Source: Anaeramoeba flamelloides (Eukaryota > Metamonada > Anaeramoebidae). From it: DNA of 64,000 nucleotides. The notes under the pieces were generated by a model, which had not been told where the DNA came from, did no database searches, and saw only the letters and a list, made by a program, of their open reading frames with translations. The stretch is taken from positions 7,440,001 to 7,504,000 of the forward strand of contig JANTQA010000047.1 of the NCBI GenBank assembly GCA_027625915.1. The letters run 5' to 3'. Below, in pieces: positions 21,351 to 31,732 of the stretch. Both the position numbers and the translations under genes were made by a program. The stretch's first letter is position 1, and each line of letters starts with the position of its first letter.

Positions 21351-23202
21351 ATGACTCAAAAAACAACTTCGTCGATTTTTTATTTACATATAGAAAATCT
21401 AACAACCAAAAAGGAGATCTTAAAGAAATTACAGTTGCTTGGCGCAAAGGTATCAACTTTTCTTGACAATCGGGTCAGATTTCTAGTTACCGATAGGCCA
21501 GTGAAAAAGATGAACACATCCAAGCCAATCACACCCTCGTCCCCCCACGCATCTGTAACAAGTACACCTTCGAGGGTAGGTAATTGGTCTCCGTTTCAAC
21601 AGCCAAAAACACCTCTTTCGATTTGCAAAAAAAATAAATCAAAAAGATTATCTCAATTGTTATCAAAAACCAACCAAAGAAGAAGTAATCAAAACACAGG
21701 TTCTTATTTTAACTTTAGTTTTTTAATTTTCTTAATATTCATTAACCAAGATCTCAAATTTTAGCTTTCTTTTCCAAAAAACAAAAACAAATTCAAAAAA
21801 AAACAACAAACAAACCCAAATAGATTTTCATGACAATTTAATTACAAACGCAAGGAGATTTAAAATTAAGATCTTGTCTGTTGTGCAGATCAGAGAATGG
21901 TTAAGAAAGAAACTACCAGAAAATGGAACCAAAAAAGAGATTTCCAACCACTTGAAGGACTATTTGGATCTCAAAAAAAAAATTAACAACAAAATCTTAA
22001 AATTAAAAGAAATCAACCAACCCAAAACACTAACAACAAACCAATTCAATTCAAGAAAAACGTCAGGTCTTCGAAAAACCTTTGACTTCAAATCAAAATC
22101 ATATCCAAACCTTACCACACACCAAAATAAGTTGGATTTATTAGGCAAGGAAAGCCTTTATCCATTCCTAATGATCTCTGATAACAAACAGCATTATAAG
22201 CAACTTTCCAAAGAATTCACACTAACGTCCATCCCCACGACGGTTACGTTTCTTGATAAGTCTTCAAGATTAAGAAATAAAGACTTTTCTCTTGAGTACC
22301 TAAAAAAAATTCGAGAAAAACCCCAAACCAAAATAATTAAACAAAATAGGGCCAAAAAAAAATTAAAAGGATCTGGTTTTTGCGAAATTTGCAAGCAAAG
22401 ATATCAAAATATGGACGAACACACAAAGTCACTAAAACACAAAACCTTTTCTCAAAATGAATCTAATTTTTTGCAAGTTGATGAATTATTTGTCCAATTA
22501 AGAATTGAAAATAATAATAGTAATAATAAAAAAGAAAGTAAAAGAAAATTACAAAATCAAGACAACAAAAAGAAACCCTTAAAAATGAAAATGAAAATGA
22601 AAACGAAAAAGGAAACGGAAAATGGAAAAGAAAGGATCACAAAAAATAAAAAAGATTTTCCAAAGGATACAGAATTAACAAATAATCTAGAATTGTCAAA
22701 TAATAAAGAATTAGCAAATAAGAGTTATCAAGACTTTGAGAAAGAAAATTCCAGATTCAAATTTAATACAACTATCCCATATTCAGATTCAATTCCTTCT
22801 TCAAGCATGGAACCTAATCTGTGTATAAACTCAGAATATGAATCAAAACAGACCTCTGGCGCATCTTTAGATTCTGATAATGATTTTTTGCAAGTAAATG
22901 GCATTACCAAGTCGCCATACAGAGAAACCTTATTGACAGATGATTCCTTGGTGTACGAAAGAAAAAGAAGATTTAGTGGCATGGATACTGAAGACGAAAA
23001 CGACAACGATGATAGCGACGACAACGGTGGCTTTGATGAGGATGAGAGCGATTTTGAGAATAAAAAAACACCCCTTTTCAATTCCCAGCGATCAAATAAA
23101 AATCACCAAACAGAAATCTCAAATATGATTCTTACAAATATTAATCATGAATTTCAAAATAACAATTTAAAACGAAGAAGGGTATTTAAAAAGGATAACT
23201 AA
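21351..23202 (+). CDS. DBF4: DBF4-like regulatory subunit of CDC7 kinase
   Basis: DBF4 binds and activates the CDC7 kinase, which phosphorylates the MCM helicase at replication origins. Three conserved parts are visible in the usual order. Motif N is BRCT-like (FYLHIENLTTKKEILKKLQL, then LGAKVSTFLDNRVRFLVTD). A second part, DNLITNARRFKIKILSVVQI, matches the region ending KILHIDD in the human protein. Motif M is PFLMISDNKQHYKQLSKEFT. Motif C is the zf-DBF zinc finger GFCEICKQRYQNMDEHTKSL with H-x5-H spacing, followed by VDELFVQL. The acidic/basic C-terminus is low in complexity. The gene is split: the first exon runs from ATG 21351 to about 21699 (CAG before GTTCTT) or 21684, and the second from about 21824 to TAA at 23202. 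The frame is also open upstream to 21090, so an extra 5' exon is possible. Confidence 0.88.
21700..21823 (+). other. Probable spliceosomal intron in DBF4-like gene
   Basis: The first-exon frame stops at the TAG ending at 21764, while the second exon is open far upstream. Using donor CAG before GTTCTT at 21700 and acceptor CCCAAATAG ending at 21823 keeps the frame and joins into DFHDNLITNA, the conserved block after motif N. A donor GTAATC at 21685 also keeps frame with the same acceptor. The alternative acceptor TTTTAG at 21764 is better by sequence but puts the second exon out of frame with these donors. Confidence 0.55.
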
Positions 23203-23679
23203 AATTAAGATTTCCATTTGACACAAATATGTGTATCGAAAAAAAAAATAATATCCAGATATCAATTTTTGAATTAAAAGGTAAAATTGAGAAATAATAT
23301 GAATTTTTTATTTGAAAAAATTTCAAAATTAGTATTTTTAATGAATTTTAATTAATTCTTGAAAATGTTGCTTGTCATGTTATGATTAATTTCCAAGCTT
23401 TTATTTGTATTGATCAAAAAAAAATAATAATTAAGCATTTTACCATCAGGAATTTTAATATTCCAGAAATAAAGAATAGAATTTTATTTTTGATAGAAGG
23501 CTTTTTTTTTTTATCTCTTTAAAAAAAACACACACCTGCTTTTTTAAAATAGCAGGATAAAACAAGAAAAGGTTATAATTTTTATTGGAAAGACCTCGAT
23601 TTTTTTGGAAATTATTGAATAATGAACCTATTTTGATAAAATTTTATATTTGATTTTGTTATCCCAAATAAACTCCATT

Positions 23680-24232
23680 TCACTCAAAGTGGCCCAGTAA
23701 AAAATGAAAAAGTCACTTTATTTTTAAGAATCAACCAAACTAAGGGTTGTATAGAAATAAGAGAAATAATAAACTTCGAATTAGATTAAATAATCATTAA
23801 AGAAAAGCCTGAAAAAACCCATAAATTTCAAAAAAAAAAAAAAAAAATGTTAATAAATCTTTTTGGGCCTCCTTTCATTGGAACGTCTCTTGTAAAAAAT
23901 TTCTCAATTTCTTTAGGAAATTAAAATTGTCGAAATTAAGATTTTTTACTTGCAAATATATAGATTTTAAAAGAACATACAAAGTCTAACTTTTCTTATT
24001 GTTAATTTGTGATTTCAAACATTTTTTTTTCAACAATTTACTATTTTTAATAGAAACAAAAAAAAAAGGAAAAAGAATAAAAAATGTATTGGCTTAAAAA
24101 AAAAGATTTAACAATATTAGAAAAACAGATTTTGGATCTAAAAATTGGAAATTTTGGTTTTGAGGAAAATAATGAATTAAACTCATAGAATATGTTCTAT
24201 TTCTTCAATAAAACTGACCCCTTTGACTAAAA
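23680..24232 (-). mobile_element. CAGTCAAAGGGG-type element (subfamily of D)
   Basis: The left end TTTCACTCAAAGTGGCCCAG and right end ACTGACCCCTTTGACTAAAA are imperfect inverse copies. The right part matches 4221-4330 and 39464-39600, and the whole matches 51712-52236. About 550 bp, no reading frame, non-autonomous. Confidence 0.7.
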
Positions 24233-25174
24233 AAGAGTTCACTTCTAGAATTATAAGAATAACAATACCCGAACTATCAGTTCTTCAGATTATTAATTAA
24301 AGAGGGTTTAATTGGAACAATAATCACATTTTCCAATCTCAAAAAAATCCAAATATTTTTATTTTTGGATATCTCAGATATTTATTTTTTAATTATAAAG
24401 TTAATTTCATGTTAAGTAGAAATCATTTTGAGTGTTTTATTGATCTAAAATTCTACCTTTTAACTTATTTATCAAGATAAAAAACTTTTTAAAAATCAAA
24501 AGTGATTTTTGACATATAAAATAAACCCAAAAGTAACTAAATTTTCAAAGAGATGCAAAAAAAGAATCTCCAAAACACATAGAAAACAACAACTATAATA
24601 GTACGGCTATTGAAACTTGATTAAGTTTTGGAATATTTCAAAGGAGAGGAATTATTACTGAATGAAGAAACATTGAAAATTTACAATTAGAGAAAATGAT
24701 TATTTTGGAATGAAAAAAGTTTACACTTTAATTGTAAGCCCATTAAAGAGAAGAATCACATCTAAACACCCATATCTTGATAAAAATAACAAAATATTTC
24801 CAAGCAGTGTAAAACTGAATCGAAATTTTTAAACATCGGAAATTCATATTTTTCTTTTTAATTATTTGATTGAAATCCTATTATTATTAATTTTTTTTTG
24901 TTATTTAAATTTTTTCAATCAAAGGAAGTACAATTTCTCTTGTTGATTACAATTTTCCAAAAAAATGAGACATTGGAAATATTGATTGAGGAATTGAAAA
25001 TTGAAAATTATTAATACAAATCTTAACAATTTTCGCTAAAACTCAATAATTGATAACTCAGGATGGAAAGTTCAAGAATATTCAAAAATTATTCAAGATA
25101 ATTACAATATTAAATAAACAAGTATTGAAATAAAGTATCTTCAAGTACCTAAGAGTATATTCACGTGGTGTAGA

Positions 25175-25178
<4 letters not shown>

Positions 25179-25207
<29 letters not shown>
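25179..25207. repeat. Poly(T) tract of about 29
   Basis: An uninterrupted run of T, the longest homopolymer seen in the window. Confidence 0.95.
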
Positions 25208-25212
<5 letters not shown>

Positions 25213-25861
25213 TGGAGATAAATAGAAAATTTATAAAATATTCAGATTTATCTCCTTAGAGTTGAGACATTAACCGTGTATTTGTCCCATACCCCAGAAG
25301 GAACTTGATAATGAAAAAAGGGTATTGTGAAATTGCACTTATTTTGATTGACAAAACCGATATACCAAAAAAAAATTCAGATCTTGAGAGGATCTCTTTG
25401 GTAAAAAAGACAAATAAACCAAAAAAAGTATAAAAGGATTATAAATTCTCAAAAAAATTCAAATCAAGAAGAAAAATACAATCATTTTTTATTTTATTTT
25501 TCTAAACACAACAAAGAAAAATTTTTTTTAAAAAAAAAGTCAACATTTGTTAATTTTACACTTTTTAATAACTTTAATGTGAATAAACACGATAGGTAAA
25601 TAAAAGATCTTTGATAAAATTTTTAAAGATATTTTACAATTTACATTAATAAATTCAATATTGTAGTATTTTTTTTTTTTTTAAAATTTGATAGTAAAAA
25701 ATTAGTAAATCGTTTGCTTCTAGTTAAGTGGTCATTTCATTATACTTTAAATGCATTTGAAATCTGACGAATATCTTTCAAATAGGGAATTAAATATTTT
25801 GAATATTAAAGAATTATTTTTTCTTTTATATTGGATAAAAATTTTTCTTTTTTGATTTTTC

Positions 25862-26788
25862 GGTTAGGTTTTTTTTAATTTTTGTAATAAACAGAAATTT
25901 TAAGAAATTTTTGGTTTATTTCAAAAAGAAAAAAAAAAAAAAAGCTATTATCTTTTCCAAAATTTATAATAATTGAGTAAAATCTATGGTTTTTCTCCAA
26001 ACTCTTGAATTCTGAAAATGCGCCATTAGGCTTTCTTGGGTTTTCTTTTTATTTGGAAAATTGATAGATTTAACAAATAAAATAGACAACCTCAAGAAAA
26101 CTTAGGCACTTGACGGCACTCTACTGACACTTTCGTTAGGTTTTCCGGAATTTAAAATAATTGAGTGAAATCTATGATTTTTCTCAATTCTTTTGAATTC
26201 TGGAAAAACGTTGTTAGCTTTTCTTGAGTTTTCTGTTTATTTGGAAAATCGATATATTTTCGTTAGTCTTTTTTGATTTTTCAATTTATTTGGACAATCA
26301 AATAGATTTTAGTTAAGTTTTTTTTTTTACTTTTTGAAATAAACCGAAAATTTTAATAAATTTTCTATTTATTTCAAAATGTAAAAAAAAAACCTAGAAC
26401 ACTTCACTAATAAAATAGAAAACCCCAAAAAAACCTAGAACACTTCACAAATAAAACAGAAAACCTCAAGAAAAGCTAGGTACTTAACAGACACCTTATT
26501 TATGTTTTTTTTTTTAATTTTTGAAATAGTAAGAAAACTTACAACTTCTTTTGTTTATTTGAATTCTGGAAAAGTTCACTGCAGTTCTTTTTTAGATTTA
26601 AGAAATAAACTGAAATTTTCTCAAATATTTTTAAATTTTCTTTTCTTTTCTTCGATTAAAAAAAACTAGGTACTCTGCGGCATTTCACAACACTCTACGA
26701 ACACTTTTGTGAGGTTTTCCAGAATTTAAAAGAATTGAGTTAAATTATTTGATTTTTTTCAATTCTTTTAAATTCTGGAAAACTAGGA
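25862..26788. repeat. Family C hairpin array 2, with nested hairpins
   Basis: About 930 bp made of the same modules as array 1: module c (from 25862), module a (around 25965-26035 and 26145-26220, and again 26695-26788), module b (around 26030-26105), and linkers such as GGCACTTGACGGCACTCTAC. Between about 26217 and 26480 a module b has a second b in its loop, and that one contains a module c, so the arms close in reverse order (two CCTAGAACACTTCAC junctions on the right side). Confidence 0.8.
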
Positions 26789-27947
26789 TAGGAATTATTA
26801 CTAATTATTTTATTTCAATTTTAATTTTTTTTCGATAATGAAGTGTTTCCAAGGTTATAGTTATTATATATTCAAAAAAATATCAAAAAGTTTAATTTAA
26901 GGAAAATTCATTGTAACCTCCATTTTAAATTTTTTACCCCAAAATAGACCTTTTTTTCTAGACTGTAGAATTTTACACATCTATGTACTATTAAAAACAA
27001 TAAATACAATAGTTTCAAGTTTTTAAGTTTTCAAATGTTCATAATATTGTGAATAAAATCTTATAACTGGGGGTGAACTGCTGATTAAAGTAAATTTTTG
27101 TCTAACTTTTTTTTTTCAATTGTATTTTTTCATACTAGTGTTCTGTTAATTGAGGAAATTCAAAAAACAAAATTATAATTAATAGGATCCTAATTGTCAA
27201 AAAAACCAAAACAAAAACAAAAAGTATGATAGGATTCTACATTTCAAAAAATCAAATTCAATAAAAAATAATCCATCATTTCTTATTTTAAATTTAAAAA
27301 CGTTTAAACTTCTTCAATTTAAAACAAATTATTTTCTTTTGGTAAAAAATCAATTTATTTGATTTAATAAATTTTTGGTTATTTTGAAATCCTCTCAATT
27401 TGACCAAGTAAGGATTAGGTAATATTCTTTCAATAAAAATAACAAATTTAAGAAATGAAAAAAAAAAAAGTTTCATGATCTCAAAAAGTGCCATAGAATG
27501 ACATTTAGATACTAACACAGTTGTTATTGCAATTATAGTTCTCAATAATAAAAATGGAAAATATGTATGTGTATTGTGTCACTTTTTTTAAAACATACAT
27601 TTTTTTGATTGTTGATATTTGGTTATGTATTGTAAATAATAGTTTGGTTAGTTTTTAATTGGTCAAGGTCCTAATAAAAATTCCAACACATTTTTTTTTT
27701 TATTATAGAGAATTGTGTTTCACTCTAATGGCTCAGCGCTTAAACTAAAAAAAAAACCAAGAATAAAAAAATATTTAAAAATGAATAGTTCTAACTTTCA
27801 TTATAAAATTAATTAATTTCACAAATATACTCAGCAGATATTCTTATATTTATGACAAAAAGTAATTATAAACATAATTTTGCAACTAATAAAAAAATCA
27901 TTCTAATCAAGACATTATTGAGATACAGATCATATTCTTAAGGGGCC

Positions 27948-28467
27948 CGTGTCGTCAAGTGCCTAGCTTTTCCAGAATTTAAAAAATAAATAAAAAATTA
28001 AATAAATTTTCTGTTTCTTTCTTACTGTTGTGGAAAAAAAGTGAAACCTGGAAAAAAAGTGAAACAAGGTTTTTAATTGGGAACATTACTGAAAATGAAA
28101 AGTAAAATCAATAAAAAGAAGAAACCAATTAACTTCAAATAATAACCCATTATATTATTTTCAATCAACCCAACAAATACAATTTAAATCTACTTGATTT
28201 AAGGAAATTGTTAGTGTGGTTTTGGAGATCTCAAAAATAGTCCAATTTTTTCAACAAATTTTTAATAATTGATCAATCAAAGAAAAACTCATACTAAAAG
28301 AGAGTATTAAAAAAACTGTTATTGTGGCGAATACTTCATTTTGTCTTTATTTATTTATTTATTCTTTTTTTCAGTGATCTTACTTTGAATTTTCAGTAAT
28401 GTTCCCAATTAAAAACCTTGTTTCACTTTTTTTCCACAACGGCTAAATTAAAAAAAAAAACGACACC
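27948..28467. repeat. Family C hairpin fragment split by a family B foldback
   Basis: The left piece starts with CGTGTCGTCAAGTGCCTAGC and module a/c-like sequence, and the right piece is GGCTAAATTAAAAAAA then ACGACAC. They read as the two sides of one hairpin unit, with linker on each side (GTGTCGTCAAG left, CGACAC right), separated by the 28028-28439 foldback. Confidence 0.65.
28028..28439. mobile_element. Family B foldback element, copy 2
   Basis: This is the reverse complement of the element at 15417-15844, with near-identical interior (for example TGTTATTGTGGCGAATACTT and GATCAATCAAAGAAAAACTC). The left end has two copies of the GAAAAAAAGTGAAAC unit, but the right end has only one, so it is 16 bp shorter than copy 1. 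The flanks read CTG and CGG. Confidence 0.85.
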
Positions 28468-29185
28468 CATCTTAAGAAAAGAATCGAAAATTTTTGATTA
28501 AAGAATTAACAAAAATAATAACAAATTAAAAAATAATATCTTTACTTTTCTGAATTGCTATGAGATAATAAGTAATATATATATATATTTGAAATGCGTG
28601 ATAATTATTGTACCTTAAAGAAAAATATCTTTATCGTTTTTAAATACAATGTGTCAAAATACATGAGTTATTCTGTGTTGGAGTGGTGAGGATCTTTAGG
28701 AAAAAAAAAGACAAAAAATTACCTATTTAAATACTTCTCCAATAAAAAAATCAACACTAAAAGAAAATTCAAGTCCTCAAAATCCTATGTCGGAAAAGAT
28801 AAACAAAGATTTTATTTTGACAAGATTGTAAAATTGTTCTCATATTAAAGTAGCAGATTTAATACTACACAACAATGAAACACAATAAAGCCAAAACTAC
28901 ATTTTGTTGTTCTTCTTTCCTCAATGTGGATAAGAAAAATAATATTACGAACTTTTTTACTCACGATTAGAATTTGAAATTATTTTTTGCAATTTCTTGG
29001 ACCCTAAATCTATTTAAGAATAATTTCAGCACTTAACTATCGGTACCCAATAAATTGAACATATTTATTATTTTTTGTTTCTCTTTTTTATTCTTTTTTT
29101 TTTTGACAAAAACAAAACCTTATTTTTTCAATATTTCTCTATTTTTTTTGATATTCTTGTTTTGTTTGGAATAGTAAAACAGTAA

Positions 29186-31321
29186 ATGACTTCAACAACT
29201 GAACATATAAACCAAATTTTAATTGAAGAAAACCAAATTCCAACTGAAGAAAACCAACAAATTTTACAAACTGACGAAAACCAACTAACTTTACAAATTG
29301 CTTCGAATTTTACTTCAACAAAAAACATCGATCTTGGAGAAAAATCTAACAACAAAAACGAAGATCAAAAAGAAATAAAAATAAAAATAAACACAAACCC
29401 AGATCAAATACAAGAACAAACAAAAACAAAAACAAAAACAACCACAACCACAACCACAAACAAAAAAATAGAGGATGGAGAAAATCTGTCAAAAAACAAA
29501 ACCAACAAGAACCAAATAAAAAAAACAACAACAAACACAACCCCAAAAACAACAAAAAAAAAAATCTTTCCGAAAAACGAAAAAAAAAATCAAAAAACAA
29601 AGCCAAGAACTTTATATACAACAGAAAAACCAAAAAGATCTTCACTAAATACCAATAAAACCAAAAAACTGAAATTAAAAAGCATTAACAAAAAGGGTTC
29701 TTTGGCTGAAAAAACAAACTGTACCAACACAGGCAACGGCCACGAAGGAACTTTAGTTAAAACACAAAAGAAATCGCTAAACAACCATCGACGTAAAACC
29801 CCAAGGCTGTTGTATTCGACTCAAAACCCCCCCAAAAAAAAACTGTCTCCAAAGCGATCTCATCCAAATTTTTCAACAATTAAAACAAAAAATTACACGA
29901 GGCTTCATTCTTCAAAAATCCCACCAAAAAAAACATTTTATAACAAAAAATATGTAAAGACATTGCCTTCAAAAAATAAACACACAAATAATAAGAGCAA
30001 TGACAATAATAAAGAAAAAGAAAGGGAAAATCAAAAGCATCAGCAAAAACAACAAACAAGCAAAATTGCAAAGAAAAGATATGCACAGAACCACTTAAAG
30101 AAAAAAAGTGCAAGGAAAAAGAAATTCAAAAAGAAAGTGAATCGAAAAAATTCCATTGGTGAGGATTTAGAAATTGATCCAAATTTTGAAACCCGTTTAA
30201 AAACACCAATTAGAGAACGGATCTTGAAAAGAAAGATGGGGTTATCAAAGTTGGACAAAAAGACGGAAAAACGGGTCTTAAGGCATCGAGAAAAGACACT
30301 AGAGGAAAACTTTAGTGATTTCCCAGAATTGGAAAAGGAAAGAATTTTGAAAATTAAAGAATTAAAAACCCCTGATCTCAACAGAATCAAAATGGAGCAA
30401 TTTAAGAAATTTCTTTCACAGTTTGATATTGATTTTCTGAAACAAAACCAAAAAGAAATTGAAAGAGAAATCAATAAAGAAAGGGGACTTTTGGAGCAAG
30501 GATCAAAAGAAAAAACCAGGAACACGAACACGAAAAGGAACAGGAGCACGAACAGGGACCAAAACAAACCCAGAAGAAAAATATATAATGCAGACCCAAA
30601 GAAAGTAAGGAACAAATTAAGACGTTTCCAAGAAATAACTGATCAGCATAATAAGGCGGCCACAAATAAAACAAAAAAAATAGGTTATACCAAAAACCAC
30701 CATCGTCGAAATGTTATTACTAAAAAGAATCGTCAACAAAGACAGAATCAGAATGGGAATCGGATTGGGAAGCACAATGCAAATGTTAGGCAAAAGTCCA
30801 AGATCAAGTTGATTACTAAAAGTGATATGCCGAAAATCCCCAATGTGCAAGGAGAGATGAGATACAATTCCAAAACCCACGAATGGGAAGGCAATGAACA
30901 AGAATTGGGTGCCTTTGATATGAAGGGCCCCACGTTGATTTCAAACATTAACTCGACAATGACCTTCACTGAATTCAATGGAATGAAATTTAATGCCAAA
31001 GAGCATAAATGGGAAGGCAACGAAGAGGAGATCGATTGGGGAAATTCCTCTGAAGACGAGGATTTTTTAAACTCTGCAAATTCAACTGAACCCGATCCAA
31101 AGAATATGCACAAAAACAATGATTTGGCAACAAACAGTCGATATAAAATCAAAAACACATTTTTGCTTGACGACAAAACTCGTAATAAATTCAAAAATCT
31201 TGAAAAATCAAACAAATCTTTAATGCGAAATTGGAGTGTTGACGAATCACTGTTTGATAGTAAATTTTCAATTAGAAGTTTTTCCTTGTCCTATATTGTT
31301 GAAAAATCTAAATTCCTTTAA
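29186..31321 (+). CDS. Basic low-complexity protein with Byr4/Bfa1-like WEGNE motifs
   Basis: The first 530 or so of 711 residues are Lys/Thr/Asn-rich and disordered, with short basic clusters. Toward the C-terminus two related motifs appear: GEMRYNSKTHEWEGNEQEL at about 556-574 and GMKFNAKEHKWEGNEEEIDW at about 599-618, with GPTLISNI between them. From what I know of the family, this M.(F/Y)(D/N)....WEGNE..L pattern plus P.LI is typical of fungal Byr4/Bfa1, the scaffold half of the two-part GAP for the Spg1/Tem1 GTPase in septation and mitotic exit signalling. The partner Cdc16/Bub2 is not in this window. The ATG at 29186 follows TAGTAAAACAGTAA, so the start is closed off upstream. The stop is TAA. 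Identity rests on short motifs only and is moderately sure; that it is a gene is clear. Confidence 0.75.
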   Translation: MTSTTEHINQILIEENQIPTEENQQILQTDENQLTLQIASNFTSTKNIDLGEKSNNKNEDQKEIKIKINTNPDQIQEQTKTKTKTTTTTTTNKKIEDGENLSKNKTNKNQIKKTTTNTTPKTTKKKIFPKNEKKNQKTKPRTLYTTEKPKRSSLNTNKTKKLKLKSINKKGSLAEKTNCTNTGNGHEGTLVKTQKKSLNNHRRKTPRLLYSTQNPPKKKLSPKRSHPNFSTIKTKNYTRLHSSKIPPKKTFYNKKYVKTLPSKNKHTNNKSNDNNKEKERENQKHQQKQQTSKIAKKRYAQNHLKKKSARKKKFKKKVNRKNSIGEDLEIDPNFETRLKTPIRERILKRKMGLSKLDKKTEKRVLRHREKTLEENFSDFPELEKERILKIKELKTPDLNRIKMEQFKKFLSQFDIDFLKQNQKEIEREINKERGLLEQGSKEKTRNTNTKRNRSTNRDQNKPRRKIYNADPKKVRNKLRRFQEITDQHNKAATNKTKKIGYTKNHHRRNVITKKNRQQRQNQNGNRIGKHNANVRQKSKIKLITKSDMPKIPNVQGEMRYNSKTHEWEGNEQELGAFDMKGPTLISNINSTMTFTEFNGMKFNAKEHKWEGNEEEIDWGNSSEDEDFLNSANSTEPDPKNMHKNNDLATNSRYKIKNTFLLDDKTRNKFKNLEKSNKSLMRNWSVDESLFDSKFSIRSFSLSYIVEKSKFL

Positions 31322-31732
31322 TCTTGGTAATTCAAGATGGTTTTTAATTTATTTTTTTTACAAGAATTTTTATTTTATATTTTATTTTTATTTGATGAAT
31401 AATATTGAATTGAATACATTAAATTTTGTTATTGTTTATTTCTTTATTTCTTTTTTTCTTTTTGTTTTTTTGAAATCGTATTATTTAATAAATTGTTGGA
31501 TAAAAGAGAAAATGGAAATCAAAAGATTACATCAAAATTTTAATATAATTAATTGATTAAAATTGTTTTTTTACTTTTTAATATTTTTGTGATTTATTAT
31601 CATGTTTTATTTACTAATAAAAATTGAAAAAAATTTTATTTAGGAATTTAATATTTTTTAGAAAAAAAATGAAAAAAAATTTTTTTTTATTGTTGGGCAG
31701 AGGTGATTCAACAAAATTACTTCCTGTTTGCT

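Larger units (their letters stand above)
23203..29185. other. Intergenic region dominated by repeats
   Basis: It contains a family D-like element (23680-24232), a long T tract (25179-25207), the largest side-by-side hairpin array (25862-26788), and a hairpin array broken by a family B foldback (27948-28467). An end reading GGGTATTGTGAAAT near 25320 recurs inverted near 49790. The 27294-27545 minus-strand frame falls in a block (AAAAAGTGCCATAGAATGAC) that also recurs near 48016 and 49340, so I treat it as repeat DNA, not a gene. Confidence 0.65.

Noticed and set aside
27294-27545. An 83-codon minus-strand frame
   Set aside because: It lies in a block that recurs near 48016 and 49340, and composition is Lys/Phe/Ile-rich without motifs.
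30040-31215. Several minus-strand frames of 67-191 codons
   Set aside because: They lie opposite the Byr4/Bfa1-like gene and are rich in Phe, Leu and Ser as expected for the complement of Lys/Asn/Thr-rich coding DNA.
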